Assembly (NCBI GenBank): GCA_949775045.1 | Contig: OX459095.1 | Coordinates: forward strand, 22,410,811 to 22,474,810 | Reading direction: 5' to 3' | Length of the DNA stretch: 64,000 nt | Source of the DNA: Metridium senile | Taxonomy: Eukaryota; Cnidaria; Anthozoa; Actiniaria; Metridiidae | Part shown: one piece after another, positions 26,101-37,700 of the stretch | Numbering within the stretch: the first letter of the stretch is position 1 | How the letters are laid out: each line of letters begins with the position of its first letter | Notes under the pieces: model-generated | What the model was told of the DNA's origin: nothing | The model's input: only the letters and a program-made list of their open reading frames with translations | The model's database searches: none | Program-made: the position numbers and the translations under genes

Positions 26101-26825
26101 GTCAATCCGGCGGAAATACGTGTTTGTATTTTTGCTTAATTATTTTCATGCTGATTAAATCAGCAAGATTTACGTGGAAAAGGTCTTGCCATCAACCCAT
26201 GAAAACCTTTTTGCTCCACTAATTAAACTGTTTTAATAATTGCAAACGGAAAATACTCTGCATGGGAATTTAACAAACGCACTTGAGTAGTAAAAGTTTT
26301 ATTTTAATTTTTAATGACGAAAAATATATATATATTTACAACCTAACAAAATAATAAAATAAAATGTTTGCATTTGCAAAATACATTTTTCAGTTCTGGA
26401 ATTTTTTTCAAGCACTTTGCTGAGTCAGACTTGGGACGCAAGACTTGAAGCCTGAATAATTGTGGTTTCTCGAAGCTGTAATTTGCTGACCTTGTTAATA
26501 GCTGACGGTTATGCGGAAGCGGGCCGGACATCCTTGGTGTAGAAATAATGCTTTATTGTTGAAAAACTAGTTAAAAACAAAAACAGCATCCAAGAGGGAA
26601 TGATGACGCTGCACATGATTACAAAAGAAAAAAACTTTGAAATGTTTTTCATAAACTTGTAAGAATGTACTATGGAAAAAGCACATTTTAACGCAAAAGT
26701 CGCATTGAAAATAAGTATTAAAATATGATTAATAAAAGTATAATATATAATATATAATAGGTATAATATAATATATAATATAAGTATTAAATACTAATAC
26801 ACCGAATCGCAATATGGCCTCTAGC

Positions 26826-26925
26826 CTGCGTAAACAGATCCTCATTCCCGCCCTTATTAGCGCTCGAAACGTTTCCCTTCTTCGTGGGAGACGTTTCGAG
26901 GGCTAATAAGGGTCTGTTTACGCAG
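26826..26925. mobile_element. 100-bp foldback, TGCGTAAACAGA ends
   Basis: TGCGTAAACAGA...TCTGTTTACGCA with inner GCGCTCGAAACGT / ACGTTTCGAGGGC arms. Non-coding. Confidence 0.75.
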
Positions 26926-28299
26926 CTATTTTGCGTCCAAGTTGAATACCTTTTTTTAACTGGTTCGCCTCTCATACATGAACACGAGGCCAGCCAGTCA
27001 AAACCAATAGCAGGTCACTATATTTATTTCGATTCGGGCTAATGAATTGTAAATCACTGCACCATAAAAAATAGAAATGGCATAAACTATCAGAAAGTTA
27101 TTGAAATTTATACATGCACACGCTTAACTCAAAACATCAACAGAAACTATAACGAGCAAACGAACGAACATAACAACCTGAACCACAACAAAATAACATA
27201 TGATGCTGACATAGTTTTTTTGAAAATAAGATCAGGAGTTTAAATGACAGTAAACAATAACAACACCAACGATATCTTATTAGAGCTAGGCCACAAACGC
27301 ATGCAACTGAATTAAAATCAACCATTAAATCTAAGTCCAAAATATTGTTATCAAGATTGCCTTCTATTGATAACAGATAGCAGTAATCAACAAGATTGTC
27401 AAGTACTATTTAGTGCTAATTAGTTCGCACACCCTTAGCGCTTATGTCCCCAGACGTACTCCCCGCATATCAGTAGATCTTTGATAGATGTCATCAGTTA
27501 TTGATTTACCCCTCCTACAGACGGGATTTATAACACGAGCGCTCTCGGAAGATAAATTAAAAAGGGTCAAATCATAGTTAACTATGGTCAATGCATTCGA
27601 TGTTTAAACAGGCTTTATTTAAGTTAATTAACCAATTTTCATAGATCCCTAGTAATTATGGTAATTAGGGTTTTCTCATTCACTAACTTGCTATAAATTA
27701 ACTTGCTTTTTTTCGATTAATGAGTGATATAAAAACTCTACTTCCCCCCTGCTTTTTTCACCTCGTTTGTCTCCCTTTTTCAGCCGACGTTTCGCCTTTC
27801 AACATTTTTTTCAATTTCAACTGAGTGTTGTGAAGACCATTGAGACTTAGTGTAATGAGCTATACAAGAATTAAAGTTATTATTATTGTTACATATATAT
27901 ATTTAGCCATCTTTAAGTCACTTTGAACTGTTTCTCCCTCTTCCCTGATACATCTCTCTCGCCTGTTTGTTTCGCGTGCTCAAGCCCTGCTCTCTAAATT
28001 GTGATTGTAGTCAGGTATGTCCAAGAGTGACCACTTGCCCGTTGCAGTGCCAGCTACCCAAGGTCGGGGTACTCTCTTTAGCTTGTTTTCTTCAGTTTAC
28101 GTCATAGGTCATGCCCTCTATGAGCAGATCTTTTAGATCTATAGATCACCTTTAGATGGGCTCTTTAGATGCCACAGTCGCCGCGGATGCTAAAATAATT
28201 AGGATCAGTTGTGCCACGTCAATCATTATACGTCAATCAACACAGGCAGCCCAAGCTCACACAAATTACAAGTAGACTCAAAATGACGTCCTTTGACTT

Positions 28300-28305
28300 T
28301 TTATT
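28300..28305 (-). other. AATAAA polyadenylation signal of HGH1
   Basis: AATAAA on the minus strand lies 35 bp past the HGH1 stop codon, at a normal position for a short 3' UTR. Confidence 0.6.
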
Positions 28306-28339
28306 GAATCTTTCAAATTAAAAATATATACACAAGTCA

Positions 28340-31151
28340 TTAACTTTCTGGCATCTTGAATTTCTCAGGAATAACAACTTCTTTAAGGTTTTCCATGCCT
28401 TCTTGGGGTTCATTAGCTATCAAGATCTCGATTAGATTCAAGCATGTATTTTTCGCTTCTTCATCTTTTTCCCAGTGGTGATACTCTCGTAGAATAACAT
28501 AGGCATTCTTGTCTCGCATGGTTTTACGACCATTAGCAGTGGCACAGAGCTATTAATATTAAAAAAAACATTAGGAAAGAAATAATTTAAATAAAGAAAG
28601 GGAAGCTGTTATTACTATAGGTAATATAATGACATTTTTTACCTGTCGTTTATAACAAACACAGACACAGCCTATACTAGTTTACTTGTTAATTTCCATT
28701 GTTATCACTGCCACAATCAATATAAATATATCTTAATTTGTTAGATTCATAGTTTAATAACTGTGATATATATTTACATTCTCTTCAGTGGCACAAATGA
28801 ACTTAACAAAATGACCTACTACAAACATATATGGGTTTATAGCCTAGTAGAGCATTGCATCAGTACTGCTATGGGTTTGGATCCTATTCAAGCAATAGAC
28901 CATTTCACAGTTCTCCTCAATCAAAATCAGTTTCATGCAATAGCATGTAATAGATTCTCTAGAATTTGACGATGGACCACAGAATTTGTTAATGTATACA
29001 TTCTTTAATTGTAGTCAAATTCTAAAGAATATAAGGATACTGTTGATCAACACAAACTGTGAAAAGGAATATTGCTTATATACACCTATTTCAAACTAAA
29101 ATTGTTGCCGCAATCAAAGCTTCAGTCCACACTTTGAAGCCTGCAAAGGATGTTGGTATTTCTACTCTTGTTATCAATTTATTCATAACATATTTTGTGT
29201 ATTTGTACGTGTTTGTGTTATATGAACATAACAAATTGTTATAGTGGTAGATTATGAAACAAATCTTTCTTAAAAAGTGTGTAATAAATCACACATTCAG
29301 TTCATATTACCGACATCCTTTGCGGGCTTCAGAGTGTGGACTGTAGCTTTGGCTACGACAAATATTTTTGAAATAGGTGTATATAATCTACTGCAAAGAT
29401 CATCATCACTTCATAACAACCAATTTAAAAATAGTTCTTTTCACAGTTTCGTTCAGTGACCATGAATAATAGTTCCAAGTCGAGGCTCCAGTTGCTGAGC
29501 ATAGCAAAACTATAATTTATCATGCGCAGCAATGGGAACCTTGACTTGGAACTATCATTTGTAGTCACTGAATGGAACTGTGAAAAGGACAATTACAATC
29601 ATTATAATGATTTTACAGTGCAACTACTCGAACCAAGGCCACCCAAACAAATTTTTCACAAATCATTTAATCATGATACAAGATAATTCTGATGTTTTTT
29701 GTTGACACTTTGACATTATATTTCGACAGTGAATTTACTGAGTCATAAATTTCTTGTTATTCTATTGTTTAGATACTTAAACATGATTGGTGATTTGTGC
29801 AAAAATTTGTTTGGGTGGCCTTGGTTCGAGTAGTCGCACTGTAACATACTTGCAAAAGTGCTTCAAGTAAAATCTTCCTAATATCTGGGTCACTCTCTCT
29901 TTGTTTGTTTGCATCAAGATATTGTAAATCAACAGGGAGTTTTTCCATATCATCCTCATCCAACTCTTCTCCTCCAGCCAGCGGTAACAGCAGATGAGGA
30001 AGAATGTCCATGTCTTCACCAAGCAGCCAATCATGGTGTTCTGTTAAATCAAAGGAAGAAGTGTCAAGAACACATTTTTTTTTCGTTTTATGATACACAT
30101 AACCCTAGACTTTTTTTAATAAAAGACAAATTAACACAGTGGAGAGCATGCTACAGAATCTCCCTAGCTAGTGGCTAATGTTTAAGTATTTGACACACAC
30201 TGTCACAATCACTACCTCTACACTAAATATTTACACACATCACTTCTAACATGTTGATTTTTGCGGAGGGAGAAAAACTGGATAACCTGGAGAAAAACTC
30301 TTGTGTCATATGAGAGAACAATGCATGAAACAAACTCTATTCACTTATTGCCTGACCGGGAATTGAACCTACTAGGTGATGCTGGTGCAAGTCCAGCACT
30401 CTCACCAGTAGGCCACCCTAAAGGAATGGGAGAAATAGCAGGAGATTGATCATGGAGTGAATTAACAAGCTATTTAACATTATTTACCTGTGTCGAAGCA
30501 ACAGTTTTTCAATGTAGCAACCACCCCTCCCCTCCTAGTATTTGACTTTTCATAGGTAGTAAATGGTAGCATTTTCCGTATAATACACCGACTTCTATCC
30601 ATCATAACATCTCGTACATCCTTTAACTGGGTTAAATTAGACATCAAAGGAGCCAGATAATGTAGGTTGGCTTTAGGATTGTGATTCAATTTACAAAACA
30701 CGTCGACAATGTCATACAAGGAGCATTTTGTTGACGTTGAAATGTCTTTTAGAAGCTTCCTCGACCCAGCTTCACTCCTTGTAAGGTTCATTAAAATGGC
30801 AGCACTTTTATCAGCATCTTCGCTTTTAGGATCTAAAGTGTATGCTACAAAGTCCTCTAGATTGTCGTTCTCTAGGATGACGTCTGCTATCGGTAGCTCA
30901 GCGGATAGGTTAAGGATTGCAGTTAATGCAAGACTGCAACAAGGACTGTTGATATCACGTGTTAGTTTGGCGACCTTGATCACAAATTCTTTGTGGTTTC
31001 TTAGAAATGTTTTACCCTTTTCAGATCCAGTTAGACCCACGATATAATCTAGTGCAAAATATTTCACATCTTGACGAGCATTTACGTCTAAATACGGTAA
31101 TAATTCACAATTCAATGATTCAATAGCAGTTTCGTCCACGTTGCCAGCCAT
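28340..31151 (-). CDS. HGH1: HGH1 homologue, armadillo-type chaperone cofactor
   Basis: Three exons on the minus strand: 31151-30488, 30040-29850, 28549-28340 (1065 nt, 354 aa, in phase). In yeast and human, HGH1 is an ARM-repeat protein that helps eEF2 fold, linking it to the TRiC/CCT chaperonin; it is cytosolic. The C-terminal half is unmistakable: CCFDTEHHDWLLGEDMDILP, LLLPLAGGEELDEDDME, PVDLQYLDANKQRE, DIRKILLEALLQL, and ANEPQEGMENL near the end. The N-terminal half is alpha-helical, Leu-rich ARM-like sequence. Length is close to the human protein (about 390 aa). An in-frame ATG at 31301 would add 50 residues. The downstream ATG is preferred because it matches where the family's conserved helices begin. 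A terminal-repeat element starts eight bases into intron 2. Confidence 0.95.
29078..29386. mobile_element. MITE, TATACACCTATTTCAAA family
   Basis: TATACACCTATTTCAAA and its complement bound about 310 bp. Subterminal CTTTGAAGCCTGCAAAGGAT is inverted near 29310. It is nearly the same element as 59683-59987. It lies in HGH1 intron 2. Confidence 0.8.
29438..29592. mobile_element. foldback with TTCACAGTTTCGTTCAGTGA ends
   Basis: Left TTCACAGTTTCGTTCAGTGA and right TCACTGAATGGAACTGTGAA are inverted. Inner arms are ATAGTTCCAAGTCGAGG and its near complement. It lies in HGH1 intron 2. Confidence 0.7.
29616..29841. mobile_element. Tc1/mariner-like MITE abutting HGH1 splice donor
   Basis: CAGTGCAACTACTCGAACC...GGTTCGAGTAGTCGCACTG, flanked by TA on both sides. 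Its right end lies eight bases from the exon 2 / intron 2 boundary of HGH1 (exon ends 29850 on the minus strand). A relative lies at 62450-62712. Confidence 0.8.
30348..30424 (-). repeat. tRNA-derived SINE head
   Basis: On the minus strand TGGCCTACTGG matches a Pol III A box and GGTTCAATTCC a B box, about 45 bp apart. It sits in HGH1 intron 1 in the sense orientation. The rest does not form a proper cloverleaf, so a functional tRNA is unlikely. Confidence 0.55.
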
Positions 31152-31726
31152 GTTGGACGTGATGGTACTAGGGGTATGGAACGAGCGTAGAGCCCAGGCC
31201 TTTAGGAAGTATTCACGTCCAAGATGGCAGATGTTTGTAAAAATAGAAGTGAAAGGTTTAGGGGTCAAATTAAAGGCAGCTTTGCATGACAAACAACACA
31301 CTAGCCTAGCCTATACCATGGTAAGACACTTGGAAAATGAAAATTTGACAGTTCATGTCAAAATATAATATTTGAATATAAGAAAAAAAATTGAAATTGA
31401 AATCATTGGAATCGATTCGATTTTCATTTGAGTTGATCACAAAAAAACATATAAAATGTCACTCTATTAAAACGTTTTCATGAAAAAGACAACATTTTAG
31501 TGCAGTGCCATGTGGTCGTATCTGATTACTTGACAAATCAATGCGTTTCATTGGCTTGCTGTTAGAGTAGTGACAATCCCCACGTTCGTGTTTGTATAGT
31601 TCTTGACGCAATTCTTTGTGGTGTGCACTTGTTAGTGTCTATAACCAGTCCTACATCTCAGAGAAACCTGCGTTATTTTGGAGAACTAGCTTCTCTTAAC
31701 TAAGTCCGCTCCACAACTGTCTTGTG
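31152..31726. promoter_or_regulatory. divergent promoter region of HGH1 and GH63-like B
   Basis: The HGH1 start codon (minus) and the GH63-like B start codon (plus) are head-to-head, 575 bp apart, so both core promoters must lie here unless further 5' exons exist. I see no clear TATA box that can be assigned. Confidence 0.5.
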
Positions 31727-34700
31727 ATGTTCACTCGTTCATCTCTCAGGCACCAGCAGTCATCGCTTATTCTTGACCACAAGATTGAAGAAACAAAGAG
31801 ACTGCAAGAAAGCAGCCTCGGAAAGAAAGATTGGAGGCGCTGGGGTCCTTATTTAGGTGAAAGACAATGGGGAACTGTGAGAGAAGACTACTCCAACGAT
31901 GGCAACTAGTAAGTAAACGCTTTCTTACTTCTTGCGTAACTTGGGTTAGAAATCCGAGGGTTTTTTTCTGTCTGACAGATCGTCTGACGTTCATTAAGAA
32001 ACCTGACATCGTATGTTCAGCGCGCGCGTATAATAAAATTTTCCTCTTTCCACCTCAGCAGCATTTGATACTTCAAACGTTGTAAACTGTTTCAGTCAAA
32101 TAAATTCAAACAATGTTATCATTTTTAAAATTACGTGGATTAAACATTGAAGTATTTTTAATGATGAATACTTCAGCAACAGCTGTTCATGATGGTAGTA
32201 TTTATTTAACGAAGTATCATTATTGCATTTATATATGTATGTATTTACTAAGGTATATCAGACCATTTTAAGGTAACATAATAATCATTTGTGTATAGGT
32301 AGTAATTGAATTTTGAGGTCTTTATCATTTAACAACTGGGGTGGTACATATAATTGACATTTGATATTACTCTTAAATGTTTAAGTAGTGTTCCGCAAAG
32401 TTTCTATAAATAGCTAACAAGCGTCTGCTGTTTTAATATATAATATGTAATAATATATAATAATATAATAATAAAGCTTTATTTATTCTTGAATGGCAAA
32501 TAAAATTTGAAAAACTCAAGATATTACAAGAAATAAGATTTAAATATATACAACAATAAGAAGGCTAATAATAATTTACATATATAAAAACTGAATATCA
32601 AAAAGTGAATATTATGTACATTATTTGAAATCTAAAATCAAAAGTCATGGAGATGCATCCCATTTTTTAATAGCATATGGAATGTAACTGTTTTGAAAAC
32701 TTTTAGTTCTGCATTTGAAAAGTGGAGTTTTTTATTTCATTCACTATGCCTCATCATAGCTTAATTACTTGTCATTGACACTTAACAAGAACTATTTCAC
32801 AATGTGTAGTTCCAGAAAATATCCATACCCCCCCCACGGAGGGTCACGGAAATTCCGAGGGGTAGGGGGGTCTAAAAGTGGAAAATTTCCGAGGGAGAGG
32901 GGGGTATAAAAACGTATTTTTCCAGAGGGTTACAAGAGATACGTATAGTACCGTAATTCGCTATCGGTAGCAGGAAACTAAACCAAAGAAATACTCTTGC
33001 TATTAAAGTGCATCTGAAATTGCTTGTTGTAAAGCTTCCAAGATTTTCCAGGCATTTATTTCAACACTTTGTCTCTCTAAGTTGCATTTCTTGCTTCGAG
33101 CAAGACAAAATGGCGGCCAAGTCGTTCCCAGTCCCTCTAATTGCGCCTTACCGTTCACGTGTCAAATGTCACGTAACGCTTATCAACGACCAGTGTAGTG
33201 TTGTTTAGCTCGCAAAAGGATCCAAAAGCAATGTAAAAGCATGACATTTTAACTGTTAAAAAAGGCAAAAACATATTCTGAAAGTATTTAACCGTTTTTT
33301 GCTATAAATCGCGATCTCTGATGTAAGTTTGTGACACATAAACTGTGCTCATGTGAAATGGCCTTCGACGGACCCACGGCGGCGGCGCCAGGACGCTTTT
33401 CACGATATTTTCAAAAATAAACTGGCTAAATTTGCAAGATTTATCTTCAAACTGGTTGGTACCTCCAAGCAAATAATCATGCACAGTAACTTACAAAATC
33501 AGAAGCCGAAAATCAAATGTTTTTTACTTTTTTGTGGCTGCGTAATAACAACAAAAATTGTGCCATTAATTAACGCCTTTGTCCACGAATTATAGACATA
33601 AAAAGCGTTTTAGGTATGAATTTGAGGTTTTCCAGGGGGTATTAAAGCAAGTGGGAAAATTATGGAAATTCCAGGGGGTAGGGGGGTCTTTTGAAGACCC
33701 TCTGGAATGGAAATTCCAGGGGGTAGGGGGGTCTAAAAATAAAAAACCCTCCGTGGGGGGGGTATGGATATTTTCTGGAACTACACAATAGACACATGAA
33801 TAGCAATTTTATTTTATTTCATGGATATAGTATTTTACAATGCTTTGACACCAGATAAAAACTTTTACACTGAAGCAATGGGATTGTACATGGTTGATAA
33901 AGTGTTTTTCTTCTTATTAACAATTTTTATGACAAATAAAAACAGCAAATTATATAGCTACACCTAGCTAATGCACCTTCAAGTAATCAGGACGTGATGT
34001 GCTGTGTCTGACCTTTTAACCTTATTACTGTACAAAAGTGTACATTGCAGAAACGTTTAGCTCTTGGAATGCCTAAGTCTTTATAAGAACTTTGTGAAAT
34101 ATGGGCCATTGGAATTCTAATACAAAGTTAATAAAGAAAGAAAAAAAAAAAAAAAAGGAAAGAAATGAAATGAGCAGAAGCAATATATTTGTAAACAAAT
34201 ATAGTATGTAATAAAACAGGTTATCTTATGAATGTACAGTGAACAGCTGAATTTCTGAAAAAGGAGTCAATGTGTTTTCAGACACACTTCAAACTCTTGA
34301 AGTAAATTTGCAAATCCTACAATTAAGAATCCCAATCTTTTTTTGATTTCATGATCCTGACATAAATTTCACTGTTACAAATCTCGATTTCTGCTTGTAC
34401 TTTGATGGCATCCAAAATTCAAACTCCAAAAATCACTAGATCCTGTATTTCACTAAAACCTATTGTGGACCCTGTCACTTGATAAGGTTAAATATAAATG
34501 ACCAGAATTGATTGATTGGTATTGAATGGTTGGTTTTTCAATTACAAATAATAGTTGCTTTTGTGAAGTACTTATTACATAATGTTAAACATAAAGTTTT
34601 ACATGTCTCTCATTGTGACTTTTATAAACGTCAGTCTCTATAAATAATCAATCATAATATGGAATAATAAATAATAATTCATTTAATTCTTAGTGCAATT

Positions 34701-37700
34701 CATGATTATATAGTAATCTCAATGCTCATAATATGAAATGATTTATAAAAATGATTGACTAGATATAATTATATAGAAATATGTTTATAGAAATTTTAAA
34801 GAACTGTAAAAAAAAAGGTTATTATAATAAATGATTAATAAGCCAAATGTAAAATATTACTATATGAACCAAGCAAGGTAATAAATGAGCTATAGGAAAT
34901 ATAAATCATTATAATAAAAAAATGATAGTTTTGTGAATCATATAACATAGGAATTAAATAGAAATGCTTTGAGTTTCACTTTAATCATCTCATTAGAAGG
35001 TCCACTCTATATGTATAGCAGCAGATAATTCCACAACATTGAAGCATATACAGTTGAACCCCGCCTTACATCCACCTGCTTAATACGGCCACCCCGTTAT
35101 TGCAGCCAGTTTTGGCTGTCCCTTTGGTGGCCGGATTAAGGGGGTTCCACTGTATATAGAATGCAAGACAACCATAGTTCTTGATAGGTGTAGGTTATCA
35201 TTATCATTTGATCCTAGATTGTAGGAATCCACCAGTCAACCAATTAACCAACCAACCAATGAGTCACTGGGTGGTTGGTTGATTGAGTGAGTTAGTGAGT
35301 GATTTATTAATTGATATTAAATTGCAAAATGCTTGTCCTTTTAGCTGGGAATACCTTACCCATGATCAAGCAAGGTCACGTGCCTATCGATGGGGAGAGG
35401 ATGGCCTTCTGGGATTTACTGACGATGCATGTCATCTCTGCTTTGGGCTTGCTCTCTGGAATGAGAAAGATCCTATTTTGAAAGAAAGATTGTTTGGGTT
35501 ATCTCCACAAGAAGGTGAGAATATAAGAAAAGTAGATAAGAGAAGTTTCGTAATTCTATATTCTTGAGTTGATAATAAAAAAAAACAATGTGAAAATATT
35601 TTTTATGAATCATGATTTCCAGAAAATACTTTAATTCATAGATCCATTATCCATTGTGTTCTATCTTAGTTATAATGTACTGTTGCTACATCTGACAAGC
35701 CAATATACAGCGCAAATATTCATAGATTACTGAAAACTTTAGTCCATCTTGGAAATTAAGTATTCTAAGAGTATGTTTACTTAGGAAAAAAACATTAAAT
35801 GCGTATAAATGTTTAATCTTTCTGAAATCTACGGTGTTTGTCGGACCTTTTATATTCCAGTGGGAGTTACTGCGCAATTATTTCATGTTCACTCAAGCAA
35901 ATTGTGGATCTATGAATTACCCTGATTCCTTTTTGTTGTTTGTTGGACAAGAATTGAAAGAAAGAATTGATATCTTGTAAATAGATGAAAAACAGCAACC
36001 ATCGACTGCAAAGTTAACAAACAAAAAGAAACTAAAATTGAAACAAATATAGTGGTACCAAAGATCTTTGCCAGATGAAACCCCTAGCTTTATGTCCTTA
36101 TCTGTGTATCTGAGAAATTGGAATCACACTCCAGACCACTCATTAACCAAATTGAAACATTGTTTAGGATTGGTTTAAAAAACAATAGAGTCTTTCCAAA
36201 CAATTGCCCTAAACTTAACCAAACAATAGCGGTGCTGTCTGGGCCAACCAAAATGCAGCTTTCAACTGGTGAAGTCGAACTGTGAATCTGATCACTAGAC
36301 CATAATCTTTCCTTATTTTGTTCGTTATGCTCATCTTTTGTTGTTGTAATCAATTGTTTCAGGTAACCATGGTGAGGATGTAAAAGAGTGCTACTACTAC
36401 CTTGATTCTACTCCTACTCATTCATACATGAAAGCACTGTACAAATATCCACACAATCAATATCCATATCAATGGTTGGTGGATGAGAACAGACGAAGGT
36501 CAAGACAATATCCTGAGTTTGAACTGATGGACACTGGTAAATAATGAAAGAAAACAATTGTGGTTAAAAAAAAGATATTCTTTCATATCCATGGTCTTGT
36601 TTGTCTATAATGAATATATGATAAAATTTTTGGTCTAAAATTTTTGGTCTAACTCTTTTACTCCGACGGAGGGCTAAAGCTCGAAACGTCAGTAAAGTTA
36701 AGTCAACATTTTTTTACGGTGTTACAAATTTCATTATATTACCTATCATTTATATCAAACACCGACGCAGCCTATACTAGTTTACTCGCTAGTTTCCATT
36801 TATAATGAATATACCCAACTTAAGAAAAAAATGTGGTGAATTAATTCCATTTTATCTGTATTAAAATGTGGTGTGGCATGGGTGGCCTAGTAGTAGGGGC
36901 AATGACGTTTCACTACTATCGAGGTAGAACATGGCACATTTACACCACTCGTATTCACACCTTATGGTGGAAATGGAAGAGAAGCCGAACGCTTTATTTC
37001 AGAACTAGCCTCAAAGCTTTCCACGAAGAAAGAACTTGACTACAATAATATAATACATTGGCTCAGAGTTAAATTATCTATAAATCTAGTAAGATCAGCA
37101 GTGCTATGTTTGAGAGGAACAAGAACTTTTAAACATTTTAACCATGAGATAGATAATATTGATATTGTAAATAGTTTTAACAGAATCGAGTAGATTTTTA
37201 TTTATTTTTCTAGTTTTTTTTTTATATATATATACATATATATACACAACCCATCATGTGGGCGACTATTTTTTAATCTATTAATTTATTTTATTCACTG
37301 TATAAATAATTTATTTAAAGAGTTTGTTAACTTTTCACTACATTAAATTGGGCTCAATTCCAGCTCAGGTAACAAGTGATCAGAATTTGTTTCATGTGTT
37401 GTTGTCTCCCATGCTACAGGTTTTTTTCTCAAGGCTATTTTTATTTATACTAATTTTAATCTATTGTTGTTGTTTTATTATTATTTGACATTATTATTAT
37501 CTCTTGTTTTGATTTAGGAGTATCTTCTTTTTATTTTTACCTCTTGTTTTGTTTTGTTTTGTTTTGTTTTGTTTTGTTTTGTTTTGTTTTGTTTATACTT
37601 GTTTTGTTTTAAGAGTATCTTCTTTATTTTTACCTCTTGTTTTGTTTTGTTTATACTTGTTTTGTTTTAAGAGTATCTTCTTTATTTTTACCTCTTGTTT

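Larger units (their letters stand above)
21495..28299. other. 6.8-kb spacer without recognisable gene
   Basis: No conserved exon was recognised on either strand. The spacer holds an inverted repeat at 23046-23178 (ends ACCTGGATATCCTGAA), a CT-rich block at 23588-23660, a short (AATTG)n run near 24440-24460, AT-rich simple sequence at 26735-26795 and an inverted repeat at 26826-26925. It carries the promoter side of A and the 3' side of HGH1. Any regulatory content is not readable from sequence alone. Confidence 0.55.

Noticed and set aside
30348..30424. A functional tRNA gene on the minus strand
   Set aside because: A and B boxes are present but acceptor and anticodon stems do not pair properly; a tRNA-derived SINE is more likely.
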